A stretch of 64,000 nucleotides of DNA from positions 10,137,001-10,201,000 of the forward strand of contig CM040088.1 of NCBI GenBank assembly GCA_022496805.1. Direction: 5' to 3'. The notes below the pieces were generated by a model. It searched no databases. It was not told where the DNA came from and saw nothing but the letters and a program-made list of their open reading frames with translations. The DNA is from Pohlia nutans (taxonomy: Eukaryota; Streptophyta; Bryopsida; Bryales; Mniaceae). Below are positions 1-11,182 of this stretch, piece by piece. Made by a program: the position numbers and the translations under genes. The first letter of the stretch is position 1. Each line of letters starts with the position of its first letter.

Positions 1-49
1 TAGTTATGAGAGAATAATGGGAAAAAAAAGTAGATTTTCTTGACTAAAA

Positions 50-592
50 ATGAAATGGATTGATGTTTTGGAAAGTAATGAAAAAGCGATGCTAAGTTCT
101 CAGTTTGCGCCGGAATTAAATGAGTGTGGAACACATGAATTACACAAGAGTGAATCGAGGAAGACTGGGCGGGGCACTTTGTGGGAGGTGAGTGTGAGAA
201 GTCTTCGGGCGTGGGAGCAGTTAGGAGCCATCGCCCAAGACTTGCATGCTCTAGCATGCTGCACAACTCATCATAGGTTCCTCCAACGTTTGCTTAACTT
301 CACCAACATCCCTCCCTCAATTGACTTCGATCAATCGGTGTGTGCTATGAGAAACAATTTCCACAAAGCTGTAGAAGAATCTCAATGCACATTTCAATCT
401 TCTTTCCAAAGTAATTTACCAATTGAAAAATGGTCAACTACATCAAAAAAAATTCTCAAAGATTCTTACAAAACTAAGCATGTGGAGCTTAGTATGTCCT
501 TTAACCCCAAAACGACCATCCCTTCTAAATATAGCCAAACTTTGATTTGTAGCTCAATTTCTCTTTTTAATTTGATAAAAATATATTTTTGA
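50..592 (+). CDS. Unrecognised 180-codon ORF running into a TTAA element
   Basis: This is the longest open frame in the window, and I recognise no domain in it. It starts MKWIDVLESNEK and has a compositionally normal middle (around residues 60-130, e.g. LHALACCTTHHRFLQRLL). There is no signal peptide or clear membrane segment; the last dozen residues are hydrophobic only because they are AT-rich DNA. The TTAA element that begins at 501 supplies roughly the last 30 codons, so the native protein, if any, ends or is spliced before there. A strong plant-type splice donor (GTGAGT at 188) lies inside the ORF, so it may be an exon rather than a whole gene. It could equally be a chance ORF or old transposon coding sequence. 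Confidence 0.22.
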   Translation: MKWIDVLESNEKAMLSSQFAPELNECGTHELHKSESRKTGRGTLWEVSVRSLRAWEQLGAIAQDLHALACCTTHHRFLQRLLNFTNIPPSIDFDQSVCAMRNNFHKAVEESQCTFQSSFQSNLPIEKWSTTSKKILKDSYKTKHVELSMSFNPKTTIPSKYSQTLICSSISLFNLIKIYF

Positions 593-1057
593 TATTTTTA
601 ATATATTTTTACTATACATCCTAAATTTTTCATAAATTTCTCTTGGAAAATGAATTTATTATGATTTTCTTAAGCTTTATGTCTTCAATAAGTATACAAA
701 ATTAAGCTTTATGATTTTCAATAAGTATAAGAAATTTATGAAATTTCTATGTTGGGTGTAAATCACAATAAAAAACACTTTGTTGTGTTTAAAATTTACA
801 TAAATTTTTTAATTTGAAAATTTTGATAGGAAAACCATGTTGAAGAACAAATTGGCTCTTGACCCATTGAAATGGTAATTGCTATAAAAGATTCAATAAT
901 TGGAAATTTGATGAATTGTAAAGTGGAAAAAAAACTAGACTTGATTCCTTTACTTTGTTAGTTCAACTCAAATTAAAAAAACATTTTTTTCAAAGTGAAA
1001 ATTCAGTTTGACCAAAGAAGGGACACATTATGTCCTCTCTGTCCTTTTAGTGGTTAA
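501..1057. mobile_element. TTAA element, family B (truncated or variant copy)
   Basis: It opens with TTAACCCCAAAACGACC and closes with TGTCCTTTTAGTGGTTAA, which are imperfect inverted termini with TTAA at both edges. The interior (about 740-1000) aligns by eye with 20260-20520 of the family B element at 20017-20750, for example the shared segment around 'AGTGGA...AAACTAGACTTG'. It has no coding capacity, so it is non-autonomous. It overlaps the end of the 50-592 ORF. Confidence 0.55.
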
Positions 1058-1060
1058 AGG

Positions 1061-1294
1061 TTAACCCCTAATAGACCAAGTATTCATGTTTTAAAATGAT
1101 GAATTTGATCAATCACATCATAGAAAATATAATTCAAACGGAATCAAATTTATACTACTAGTATCAAAACATTATGTGTGTTGGTTTTAAAATTAAATAA
1201 AATTTGAACAAAAAGAAGTTCAAATTGGACCTACTTAAAACTCCTTTAAAAAACTTGAGGTCCACTTTGGGCTTTTTGGTCATTTGGAGGTTAA
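1061..1294. mobile_element. TTAA MITE, family C, 234 bp
   Basis: It runs from TTAACCCCTAATAGACC to GGTCATTTGGAGGTTAA. It matches the element at 42000-42237 in length and in interior (an 'ATTCATG..TTTAAAATGA' start and an 'AAACTCC/AAACCTACT' region). Its last TTAA (1291-1294) is also the first TTAA of the next element. Three bases (AGG) separate its first TTAA from the TTAA that ends the previous element. Confidence 0.65.
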
Positions 1295-2086
1295 CCCCTA
1301 ACCGTCCCGACGTCCATATTTTGAACGTTTTTGGGGTACATTCACCTTCGGAGAGCTGTACCTTTTGCAAAAAGTACCCAATTTCAATGAAATTTTGTAA
1401 AAACCAACCGCATGATGTATGGAATTAGTGGTAAAAATTTCAGGTCAATCCAAGATGTATTGAATTTTTGGTGATCATTTGAAAGTAGGGTCCTTTTTTT
1501 GGACAATTTTTGTGCATTTTGAGGGCTGCAACTTCGGGGGCTTGTATCTCCTTCATCCCATATTTGTTTTCAACAAAACATTATTGGGTTGGATTCTCCT
1601 AGAAGTCTAGTTATCATAGTAAGATTTTCATGTCAATCCATGTTCTGAATGTTTGGGAATCATTTTAGTGCACGGGTCTCTTTTGAACACTTTTTGCTTT
1701 TCGGGCTACTTTTTGACATTGCAAGGTCATTTTAGGGCACATTTAATTTTTTTCATGAGTTTCTTTTTTGTACCAATGTGTTTACATGATGATTTTGAAC
1801 TACTTTATAGTTGAAAGCTTTTTCATTTGAGTAATTTTTTGAAAACGAATTTCACCTCTAACTATGTTGCTAGGAAAATTTCAGCATCCCTTTCTTACAC
1901 TTAAACACTATGATCTTGCAATCTATATGGCCAAATGACTCCAAATTCGATCCACATCATCTACAACATGTATATTACAAGATTATACAGTTGAGATTTC
2001 TACACCTCACTTACATTTAGACCTATAACACATCAAAAGCGATGATGTTTTTAAGCTCAAAAAAGTTAGGGACACTTAGGGGTTAA
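1291..2086. mobile_element. TTAA element, single copy in window, 796 bp
   Basis: It begins TTAACCCCTAACCGTCCCG and ends GGACACTTAGGGGTTAA. The interior is unlike any other element here and has no reading frame of note. It sits back to back with the family C MITE, sharing one TTAA, as expected if it or its neighbour inserted into the other's terminal TTAA. Confidence 0.6.
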
Positions 2087-2169
2087 GGGGAAGCTTACTT
2101 TTGCTTTCTTTGTCCTATAATCTGGCCTTGGGAACATGATTGATTGTAAATCTTTTTTTTAAAGATAAC

Positions 2170-3088
2170 ACTACAGTTATCTGCAAAATGAATGCAAGGC
2201 AACATGTCTTCGGGCCTGAGTTTTCATACTATAACTAGACTTTTCTAACGTCTCCCATCACAAGCCACCAAGCTCTTTGCTTTGGATGAGGCCAGAGTAG
2301 GGGGACATGGAGATTCCACAATGGAAACTCAAGCGTGGTTTGAAGGAGCTTCTTTAGCATTGGCACGGTGTTGGGTTTGAATCTCTTTGACAATGCACAA
2401 CACGTTAACCCCTAACCGCCCAACCATGCATATTTTGCATGATGTACGGATTTGAACTCCGATTTCTCATCCATCATGCACTTTTTGCAGTGTGCATTTT
2501 TTACTGAAACTTTTATGGGAAGTTAGCTTCGTGCATGTGTGATCCGATTAGAAAGGAGATGATTTGTGAAATTTGTATGCCTCATTTCATGTTGTAGTGT
2601 TCCACCCAAAATTTTGAAGATTTTAGTCTAAAAGTGCTCCTGAAAAAGTCAACTACTGAAATTAAGCAACCAAAAAATCTCCAAAAATCACTACACTTAG
2701 AGTATTACATTTCAACCCAACCCAAAAAATTTCAATATTAGATTGTCAATATCTTATTCGTAATCATATTACAAAAGAGCTCTAAATTTTAAGTTTGAAA
2801 ATTTATACACAAATATTGGTGATAGCAATCACAAATCTAACCGTATGGATAGAATCTAAAATTCGGAATGTACAACTTTTATTCATTCATCAACTTGAAA
2901 ATATTCCTCTTGCATTTTATAATGCATCTTTGAAAAACTGCCAAATCTGAAAGGGTGAGAATGTTTAGGGGTTAATTGGTTTGAAAAATGGAGACAAAAC
3001 TAGTTTTCGCTGCCTTTGAAACTACAAAAACCAGCTTTTCCTTGTCATTCTTCTTCTAGTAAGCACTTTACAGATAACTCTATTGTCC
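2170..3088. mobile_element. Element with GTTATCTGTAAAGT-type termini, interrupted by a TTAA MITE
   Basis: The left end CAGTTATCTGCAAAAT (2173 on) and right end ACTTTACAGATAACTC (to about 3080) are inverted. The left flank (about 2250-2340, with CAAGCCACCAAGCTC) matches, in reverse, the right flank of the element at 18911-20905, and its right flank matches that element's left flank. The two are therefore copies in opposite orientation. Net length without the nested MITE (2405-2975) is about 350 bp. Superfamily unknown. Confidence 0.5.
2405..2975 (+). mobile_element. piggyBac-type TTAA MITE, family A
   Basis: It is bounded by TTAA, with termini TTAACCCCTAACCGCCC and ATGTTTAGGGGTTAA. It carries the family A hallmarks: a CATGCACTTTTTGCAGTG block near the left end, GATGATTTGTGAAATTT about 170 bp in, and a right end with AAAACTGCCAAATCTGAAAG. 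It is non-coding and nested in the 2170-3088 element. Confidence 0.8.
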
Positions 3089-3115
3089 CTTTTCAATTAA
3101 AAAAAAAAAGACGAG

Positions 3116-3691
3116 TTAACCCCTAACCGCCCAACCATGCATATTTTGCATGATGTACGGATTTGAAGTCCGTTTACTCATCCATCATGCACTTTTTGCA
3201 GTGTGGATTTTTTATTGAAACTTTTATGGGAAGTTAGCTTTGTGCATGTGTGATCCGATTAAAAAGGAGATGATTTGTGAAATTTTTATGCCTCATTTCA
3301 TGTTGTAGTGTTCCACCCAAAATTGCGAAGATTTTAGTCTGAAAGTGCTCTTGAAAAAGTCAACTACTGAAATTAAGCAACCAAAAAATCTCCAAAAATC
3401 AATACACTTAGAGTATTACATTTCAACCCATCCCAACAAATTTCATTATTAGATTGTCAATATCTGATTCGTAATCATATCACAAAAGAGTGTTAAATTT
3501 TAAGTTTGAAATTGAATACACAAATATTGGTGATTGCAATCGCAAATCTAACGGTATGGATAGAATCTAAAATGCATAATGTACAACTTTTATTCATTCA
3601 TCAACTTCAAAATATCCCTCTTAGTTGCATTTTATAATGCATCTTTGAAAAACTGCCAAATCTGAAAAGGGTGAGAACGTTTAGGGGTTAA
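3116..3691 (+). mobile_element. piggyBac-type TTAA MITE, family A
   Basis: It is very similar to the copy at 2405-2975, 140 bp upstream and in the same orientation, with mainly scattered substitutions. It starts TTAACCCCTAACCGCCC and ends GAGAACGTTTAGGGGTTAA. The high similarity of the two copies suggests recent activity or local duplication. Confidence 0.82.
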
Positions 3692-4041
3692 GTCAATATC
3701 ATAGGTTAATAACAGAGTGACACAAATTAACTCAATAAATGAAAATTGAAAAGTTTTGGTAAAAATAATAATTTTGAAGAATGTTTGTAGAGCCTAAATG
3801 AAAATATCCAAAATAAAAAGTATTGGCATGGACCTGCTAGTACCTATTGTATTTTAGGTGTAGAGGCTTTGCAACTAAAGGGGTAAGAATATGAGAAAAC
3901 ATGCACTTGCTTTGTTTGTTAGAGCATGCACACCCTTCTCCTTTCAATTCATACATTGATCACTATAATTACATCAAAGATTTTTATTTACTTTTGAAAC
4001 AAATGGATGCTTTATTTCCATTGCACAATAATAGATTAAGA
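3692..4041. other. AT-rich spacer, nothing recognised
   Basis: I see no gene, repeat boundary or RNA structure here. Confidence 0.6.
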
Positions 4042-4612
4042 ACATCACACTGTGAATGAAGAGAGCACGTTTCTAGTGCTCCCCTGTCGGTGATTTTTTT
4101 GCCCGGGGGATGCACTCTACATTATGTTTGAGAATCATGTGCGTTCATGACCCCTTTTAGAAAAACCCCTTGTATACGAGAGGTTATATGTCTAAATACC
4201 TTTGTATACAAATATATCTCGTTTTAAATATATGTTTAATGTAAGTATATGTGAATATTTTCAGTTCTAAATGAGCTTATTGTATGTATACGTAATACGG
4301 CAATGTTCAAATTAATACCCCTTCTGGGCACTCACGTATACTTGTACATGTTTAGTATAGTGCAGCCCCCGAGTTTTTTTGGATTCCTCTTCCTACAATA
4401 TCTCGACTAGTCCCAAAACTCCTAATCATTTCCAACGAAGAGCGATGTCCCCACTGTAACATGAGGTCCGGGAGCAATCTCCGTCGTGCTCGGGGTTCCT
4501 ATCAAGCAAGAAAGTATTAGCCCTCACGACCATGCCTTTTTTGGTGCTAATAAACACTCTTAAAGGGAGCCCACCTCCTGGCTATGACCTAGGTAGTTTT
4601 AGGTCATTCCAG
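4042..4612 (-). mobile_element. SINE-like element, interrupted copy
   Basis: Read on the minus strand it starts AATGACCTAAAACTACCTAG (4608 downward) and passes through TTTATTAGCACCAAA, GCTTGATAGGAACCCCG and GAAATGATTAGGAG. It ends with CACTAGAAACGTGCTC. The same blocks occur in the same order in the copy at 19060-19346. About 270 bp of unrelated AT-rich DNA (roughly 4105-4375) separates the last two blocks here. This copy lacks the B-box-like motif of the other copy. Confidence 0.5.
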
Positions 4613-5107
4613 ACCTCACATTAAAGATTTGGTATCACAAGTTATTGTCTCCACACCCTTGAACCACTATAATCATCCTCTATGTAGTGCATGAACCAAT
4701 CACAAATACTATACTCAGGTAATCATTATTGTCCATCAATCTTGGATACTGAGTTCTTCTTTGAATTAACTATAGAGGTACTATAGAGGCATCACTATAT
4801 TTGGCTCATATTTCGGGGTTCTCTCGCATGCCCTGCAAAAACAACATTAAATACAAGCATATTTCATCTAGTTTCCAGAGTCAAGGGCTCCTGCAGGCAA
4901 AGGGTGTACATGCTCTATTGCTCTTAGGGCAAAAGAAGAGGATATTATTGATTGGGGTTTAGCAAAATGAAGGATGGGTCAAGCGTTTTTTTTTTGGTTT
5001 TTTCCCGCTCTTTTGAGCTATATGGCTATCAAACCTTTCATATGGCCATAAATATGCATAACAATGAAAAATAAGATTTCCTTATTTCTACTAAACATAT
5101 AACATTC
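4613..5107. other. Intergenic stretch, nothing recognised
   Basis: There is no open frame of note. A T-run (about 4986-5004) is the only low-complexity feature. Confidence 0.55.
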
Positions 5108-6020
5108 TTAACCCCTAAAGGACCACAAGAGGACACATTGTATCCAAAAATAATTTTTTTACTTTAATAATTTATTTGGATTCCATAATTTTGACTCAAT
5201 GTTAACTCGAGAATTGTAAATGTTCTTTATGAGAACACAAAAAATCCTTCAAGATGTACAATTACGTTGATCAATCCGCCGGGAATAAATTAAAGCATCA
5301 ACGCATGTGAATTTGAGACATAGCAGTTAGGAAGGCTGATGACCTAAAGGGCATTTTCACACTAGGGCATCAAATTTGTCATAAAAAAAAGAGTATACAA
5401 ATGTAAAAAATTTGTCATTATTGCGTCATTAACACTATATAATAATTATGGAAAATATTAAAATATAGTTTAAATGGAATATTTTGGAATATTTGGAATA
5501 TTTTCTACATATTTTATATCATTTTGGAATATTTTAAAATATTTTTGAAATCTTACACATTTTATGCAATGTAACAATTAATAACGATCACAAACACCGA
5601 CTTAGCGAGTCACCAACAAATCACTTCACCCAAACATAAATCTTTAGGAACCAATCATTGTTGTTGTATTTAGTTTTATAACTCCATTTTTTGTGAGCAC
5701 CTAGATACAATACATCTTTGTATGCTTCTACAATTTCAAACTATAATCATGATTCTAGAATTTATGAGAATGATTGCAGTGAATGACTTGTTGATTTTGC
5801 TTTAAATATAAAAAATAACTCATGATCAAACCTTATAATCATGTAATATATATGGTAGATTGTCCTGAAAATGGATACATAGTCTCACGATTAAGTCCTC
5901 TTTGAACTTCAACAGTGAAATTTTCTACATGAGCACCAATTGAGAGATACAACTGTGTTTTGGAAAACATCACGAGAAGTGATAAAAGTTTAGAAATGAG
6001 CATAGTCCTTTAGGGGTTAA
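5108..6020. mobile_element. TTAA element, 913 bp, with probable internal insertion
   Basis: The termini TTAACCCCTAAAGGACCA and TAGTCCTTTAGGGGTTAA are a good inverted match of about 15 bp with TTAA on both sides. The stretch from about 5350 resembles the left part of the 15001-15729 transposon (TTTTCACACTAGGGCATC, then a TTTTGGAATATTTT-rich block), so it is probably a nested or fragmented copy of that family. Confidence 0.6.
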
Positions 6021-8245
6021 GAAGTAGGGTACTGCACCGCCTACTGCTTGGTTGGCTTTATACTGATACAATAACTTTCCTTGGAACATGGAGTGAAAGA
6101 TGACACTTGCCATTATATGAGGGAAATTAGTAGGAGTCAAGCAAGTAAGACAAACTTAAGATGTGGAAAGAAAGAGCATCCAAGAGCATTGAAGAAAATC
6201 TTGGAAACTTTAGTAAGGGTTCAAATTCCAAGACTTAAGAATGTTATGTTACATTATGGTAACCGGTATTTGTATAGAAATTTGTAAAATTGTGGTCACG
6301 ATGATTTTTATTTTTTTTCCATGTCGCCTACCATTATATATGTAATATCGTACTAGTCAATCATTAAGATCATCAAAGAATAATTATAAGAATAGAAGTC
6401 CAAATCTTTAGGAAATTATTTTTTCAAAAACATTCTATTTGTATGGTAAAAAACAGAATTTTACAACATATTTGCATAATTTGGCATTTTTTGTAAAGGA
6501 ATTTTCAAAAATAAATAAGTTATTTGGTTTGAAATGCCATCCCTGATGGTTGGGTAGGGTAGTGCCAATTTGACTTGAAAAAATATGCCTCAAAAAATAA
6601 TGGCTAGGCCCCATATGCAAGAAATGACATTCAACAACATAATCTTGTAAAGAAACGAGTGACAACTTTTATTTGTTTCATTTTATCCTTTAAGAACTAG
6701 GGATAGCTATGAACTCCAAAACAAATTGTCAAAAAGTCAAACCCATGCTTTTAATGTAGTTTTCAATTTCAAATGCAAACTTGTCCAACTAAGAAAATGT
6801 GATCATTGAAATCTATCTTAAAGGCTCAAATTCACTTTGAAATTTTGAAGAATTTGTTCAAATCGTAAGTGTTATGGCACTTTGAAGCTCCAAAACCTAA
6901 AGTTCCAATATAAACTCGAGAACATATCTTTTCTATCAAATTTATTTTTGTATAAGTGCTAAGATCATGCCAATTGTATTATGATGTTCACTATGACTAT
7001 CTTTATTTTTCTCAAAAAATTTACATCAAGTTGATTTTATTTTATTTTGTAATCATGATGACTTTTCAAAAGGAATTTTTTTGAAAAATCATAATAATTT
7101 TAATTCTTATCATAAAATTATGAAAAGATAAAGTGAGATATATATATATTTTTAAATATGAAAATTTTTAAATGAAATTTTTAATATAATTTTCTTAAAC
7201 TACAAAAAGATAATTGGATTTTCTGAAAACCAATGAAATGGAGTTAGGTGTTAAAGAGTTTATCCCAAAATTTTCCAAAAGTCCTCTATAGCCATGTATT
7301 TTTTCATGAATTTATGCATACAAGCATGTAATTGTTGTCTTGTTTTACTACACCCAACATGTTTAAGTATACCATTGTCTTTAAGTATACAACATATTTG
7401 AAAAAATCGTCATATTTCTCTAAATTAGAAAAATTATATCAGCAAATATATGGTCCTCAAAATTCCTTGCATCCAAAAAGTAAATACGCCTTTGTCAAAT
7501 TCCAATTGTAGTCTTTAAAATATTCTGTTTTTTGTTTGGTTTTAATTAACATAATATTGTTGATTAAAACATTGTTTGGTTCAATAATTGTGAAGTTTGA
7601 TTTTTTTGTTTATTTAAAAAAAATTAAAATGTCCAATTTACTCAACATTAAGTTTTTTTAATAAAATTTCCCCTAAATTCTATGTTTTGAAGATAATTTT
7701 TTTTAATTCTAATAATTATATTTCACTTTTAACATTCACTTTTGGTAAATATTTAGATTTTTCTAATACATCTCATAATCAATCTTTAAAAAAAAAAATT
7801 ATACTTAAATTTTTTACAATAATTTTACTTTTCCATCATAAAATATGAAAAAATCAACATTCATAGTAGCCATTTTTTTCATGAATGAAGAATATCAAAG
7901 TTTAATTAGTCAATTGAAAAAAGCTAATAAAGAGAGACTGTAGTAATCCAACTTGAAGGTCATGATGTATGAAAAATGAAATTATTGTTTGGATTTTCTT
8001 CACACTATTTTTCATTGCTTTAGGACTTCAGAAGTTTAAAATTAATTTGAGTTTTTAATAGTATTTATTATTTTATTTTTGAATATATGATTGTCGCAAT
8101 TATATATTTTTAAGGAACCATTTGCAAATTTTCCGACTAATTAAAAGTATATATTCTCATGTAGTAAAAATACAAAACTGATATTTTCATATAATTTAAA
8201 AAGTGAAATCGCATTTGAAAATGATGTAGGACTATGTCGTCATAG
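6021..8245. other. AT-rich desert ending in a solo TTAA terminus
   Basis: No credible gene is visible in 2.2 kb. Short frames here have repetitive AT-rich translations. The sequence TAGTCTTTTAGTGGTTAA at 8249-8266 looks like the right end of a further TTAA element, but I could not find its left end. Confidence 0.5.
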
Positions 8246-8305
8246 ACCTAGTCTTTTAGTGGTTAAATATAGTGATGTTAAAATATTAATATTAAAAGTT
8301 CCATT

Positions 8306-8396
8306 CTATTTTTTTTTGTTGATAAATTATTTTTTATTTTTTATTTTTTATTTTTTTATTTTTTTATTTTTATTTTTATTTTTTATTTTTTTTGTG
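8306..8396. repeat. T-rich low-complexity tract (TTTTTA)n
   Basis: About 90 bp of T runs broken by single A residues sit directly before the palindromic element at 8403. The apparent all-phenylalanine/leucine reading frame across it is an artefact. Confidence 0.85.
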
Positions 8397-8402
8397 TGTG
8401 TA

Positions 8403-9390
8403 CAGTGGGGTGACACCGAAATTGGCACCTTGTGCAATTCCAAGGATAGTGCCCACACTGCTGCCAACTTTGACACCCTCCCGAGGGCTCGAAAATTGTC
8501 ATTTTAACATGAAATTTTAGAAACACAATCATTATTATGTTGAAAACATGTGTACCAAATGTCAAGGCCAGAATATTGATACAAAAAAAGATATTCAAGA
8601 TTTACTAACAAGGGATAGCTGTAAGAAATGTTTCACAACTGCCAACTTTGACTCCCTCCCAAGGATTGAAGAATTTTTTTTTCCCATGGAATTTTTGGAG
8701 TAGGAATATCTTTATGTTGTTTACACATGAAAAGATCCAAGTCCAAAAGACCCACAAAAAAAATGATATTCCAAATCTACCAACAGATGTAGTTGTGAGA
8801 AACAAAGAGGAAAATTGTCTCACAATTTTGACTGCCTCTCTAGGGTTGGGAATTTTTTATTTTAAAATGGAATTTTTGGCACAAAATCAATTTTTAGTTT
8901 ATAACACGTGCAAAAACTTTCATGCTGAAATAACAAATACTCAACTCTAGGGAGGCTGTCAAAGTTGTGAGACGGTTTTCCTCTTTGTTTCTCACAACTA
9001 CACCTGTTGGTAGATTTGGAATATCATTTTTTTTGTGGGTCTTTTGGACTTGAATTTTTTCATATGTGTAAAAATCATAAAGATATTCCTACTCCAAAAA
9101 TTCCATGGGAAAAAAAAAATTCTTCAATCCTTGGGAGGGTGTCAAAGTTGGCAGTAGTGAAACATTTCTTACAGTTACCCCTTGTTAGTAAAGCTTGAAT
9201 ATCGTTTTCTGTATCAATCTTCTAGCCTTGAAATTTGGTACACATGTTTTCAACATAATAATGATTGTGTTTCGAAAATTTCATGTTAAAATAACAATTT
9301 TCGAGCCCTCGGGAGGGTGTCAAAGTTGGCAGCAGTGTGGGCACTATCCTTGGAATTGCACAAGGTGCCAATTTCGGTGTCACCCCACTG
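8403..9390. mobile_element. 1-kb palindromic foldback element with TA flanks, mariner-like
   Basis: The first roughly 448 bp (8403-8850) are the near-complete inverted copy of the last roughly 453 bp (8938-9390), around a centre of about 90 bp. The ends are CAGTGGGGTGACACCGAA and its exact complement, each next to TA (8401-8402 and 9391-9392), as in Tc1/mariner insertions. Each arm is itself built of about three imperfect 180-bp units: CTTTGACACCCTCCC-like motifs recur near 8466, 8646 and 8826, with their complements near 8950, 9131 and 9310. Mirror-image short frames occur on both strands but no transposase. A transcript would fold into a very long hairpin, a possible siRNA source (inference). 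Confidence 0.75.
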
Positions 9391-10495
9391 TACAAATACC
9401 ATTCATTGATTGGGTCCAGCATCTCCAAATAATTTTTTTGAAAGCTAGTGAGACTTCATATCAAAGGATGGAGGGTGGTATGAAGGGTGACCAATCCTTT
9501 ACCACAGATGGCCTTGTTTTTAGCACATGCGAGAGTACAGATGACTTGCACCATGCAAAACGTGGTTGTTTTGGTTTACCCTAGAAGATACCTTATATGG
9601 CATTGACATGATGATCACCACAACTTCATCTGAATTCAAGGACACTCTTGTAGATTCCAAAATAATTCTTCTAATACTAATTTTGGGCTTGATTTTAGCC
9701 CTAGGAAAATGACCTAGGCTTTCCAAGAAATCAGAAATTGATGGTGATGTAACAATTTTGGATATGCGCATGTACTAGCCAATGATAATGACGATTTGAG
9801 TTGATCGTATAATAAGAAGCTCTCACTACAATCATCACTACCGATTCATTTAAGCCTACTTGTTCATACCCTCTAAGAGTATCACCACTAGCACTCTAGA
9901 TTGCACTTTGAAAGTCATCCAAAAGGTCAGACTTCACAATGTAGTTCCCTACCAACATCACTCAATTAGACTCTTGAAAATAGTGAGTCACTCACAAGTC
10001 ACCATGCATAGATTGTGCAATTATGATGTGTAATGAAGAAGAGAAAGATACACTTGCTTGAGTGACTTTGAGAGCCCTGGATTTGATTACATTTTCCATT
10101 GTCACAGTCCAAAGAAATCGTTTATAAAAACCCCTCAAAAATGTTGAAATGATGTGCCATTTTTGACCATCCTCAAGATGAGGTAGTTAACAAGATGCAT
10201 GACTCAATTTAATAAGATGTTCAATTCATTAGCATTTTTTCAAAGACCTTGTAATGGGTGGGGGAATGATTTTGGCTAAAATAGATTATTCCTTCAACTC
10301 TCCTCCAATTGAAAGAGCCCACAACTCATGGCATGCAACCCATGTGAGCTAGACAAAAAATTCCTTAGAGGTGCCCAATGAATCTCATTGGCTTAAATCT
10401 TTTGGCAAGCCTACCCGAAGTGTTGAAACTGCCTTTCAACATTGAGGTGTTTCACTTTGAAAATTTCCCCTAAGTGGGGTTTTGATCGGATGGAC
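9391..10495. other. Unassigned intergenic sequence
   Basis: I see no gene. Base composition is somewhat less AT-rich than the flanks (about 9400-10450), with short frames on both strands (e.g. 9520-9771 minus), none with recognisable motifs. It may be eroded coding or transposon DNA. Confidence 0.4.
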
Positions 10496-10622
10496 ATAAT
10501 TTCAATTGGGTTGGAAAAAAGACTCGTTTACCTATGACATCATATTTTTATATTGAATATTTTTATATGTTTTTGGGCGTGGGCAGCCCGTGAAAATGGT
10601 CTCTTGGGAGCTTAGGGGTTAA
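10496..10622. mobile_element. Right end of a TTAA element, family E fragment
   Basis: It ends GGGAGCTTAGGGGTTAA (TTAA 10619-10622). The 120 bp before this, from ATTTCAATTGGGTTGGAAA through TTTTGGGCGTGGGCAGCC, resemble the last 150 bp of the family E element ending at 32206. The left end was not found. Confidence 0.4.
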
Positions 10623-10781
10623 ATAAGCATTGTTACAAAATGTGTCACGAATTCACCCAAATTGAGAGTCACATTTTCATCCATATAAGTTTTCATCCAA
10701 TAAAATGAAGGTACTATGCTTCACAATTTCATCCCTTACGATAATGCAAAGTGGGGGAAAATCAATCCAAGCATAGCACTA

Positions 10782-11182
10782 TTAACCCCTAAAGGGCCCT
10801 GAGGATGGAATGTCGCCTTGGTTGGGATTGTACCATGAATTGAGGCACCTTGCAATGCATATTACTTGAAACAACCAAAAAGCAAAAGAAAGACTCAAAG
10901 ATGAAGAAAATTATGAAACCTTCGGAAAAAAAATTGGAATCGCTATGTGTATTCTATGGAGTCTATTGTGCACATTTATACGTATTTGCAGCATATACAG
11001 GCAGCGGTAGAGTTGCTCTAAATTACTCCAAAAATTTTGAAAAAAATATATACCATTTATGGTATTGACATTGACGTCTACAAAAGAATTCACCAACACA
11101 GCATCATTTTCTAGTCTTCAATATATAAGTACAAATGTAAACATCTGCAGCAACTTCGTATGCATATCCTTTTAGGGGTTAA
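10782..11182. mobile_element. TTAA MITE, 401 bp, single copy in window
   Basis: It runs from TTAACCCCTAAAGGGCCC to ATCCTTTTAGGGGTTAA. The inverted termini match for about 13 bp and TTAA flanks both ends. The interior is unique here. The short frames inside it (10850-11099) are not gene candidates. Confidence 0.6.

Noticed and set aside
1164..1428. Overlapping 68- and 74-codon ORFs on opposite strands
   Set aside because: Both cross the junction of two TTAA elements, and their translation includes the terminal repeats.
2405..3691. Two similar 575-bp repeats 140 bp apart read as LTRs of a retrotransposon
   Set aside because: They begin and end with inverted CCCCTAA termini and TTAA rather than TG...CA, occur as solo copies throughout the window, and enclose no retroelement coding sequence.
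8259..8507. 82-codon ORF rich in Phe/Leu, looks like a membrane protein
   Set aside because: It is the translation of a T-rich low-complexity tract running into the palindrome. There is no independent coding evidence.
8605..9584. Several overlapping ORFs on both strands, some nearly identical between strands
   Set aside because: They are mirror images caused by the 988-bp palindrome and its tandem units, not genes.
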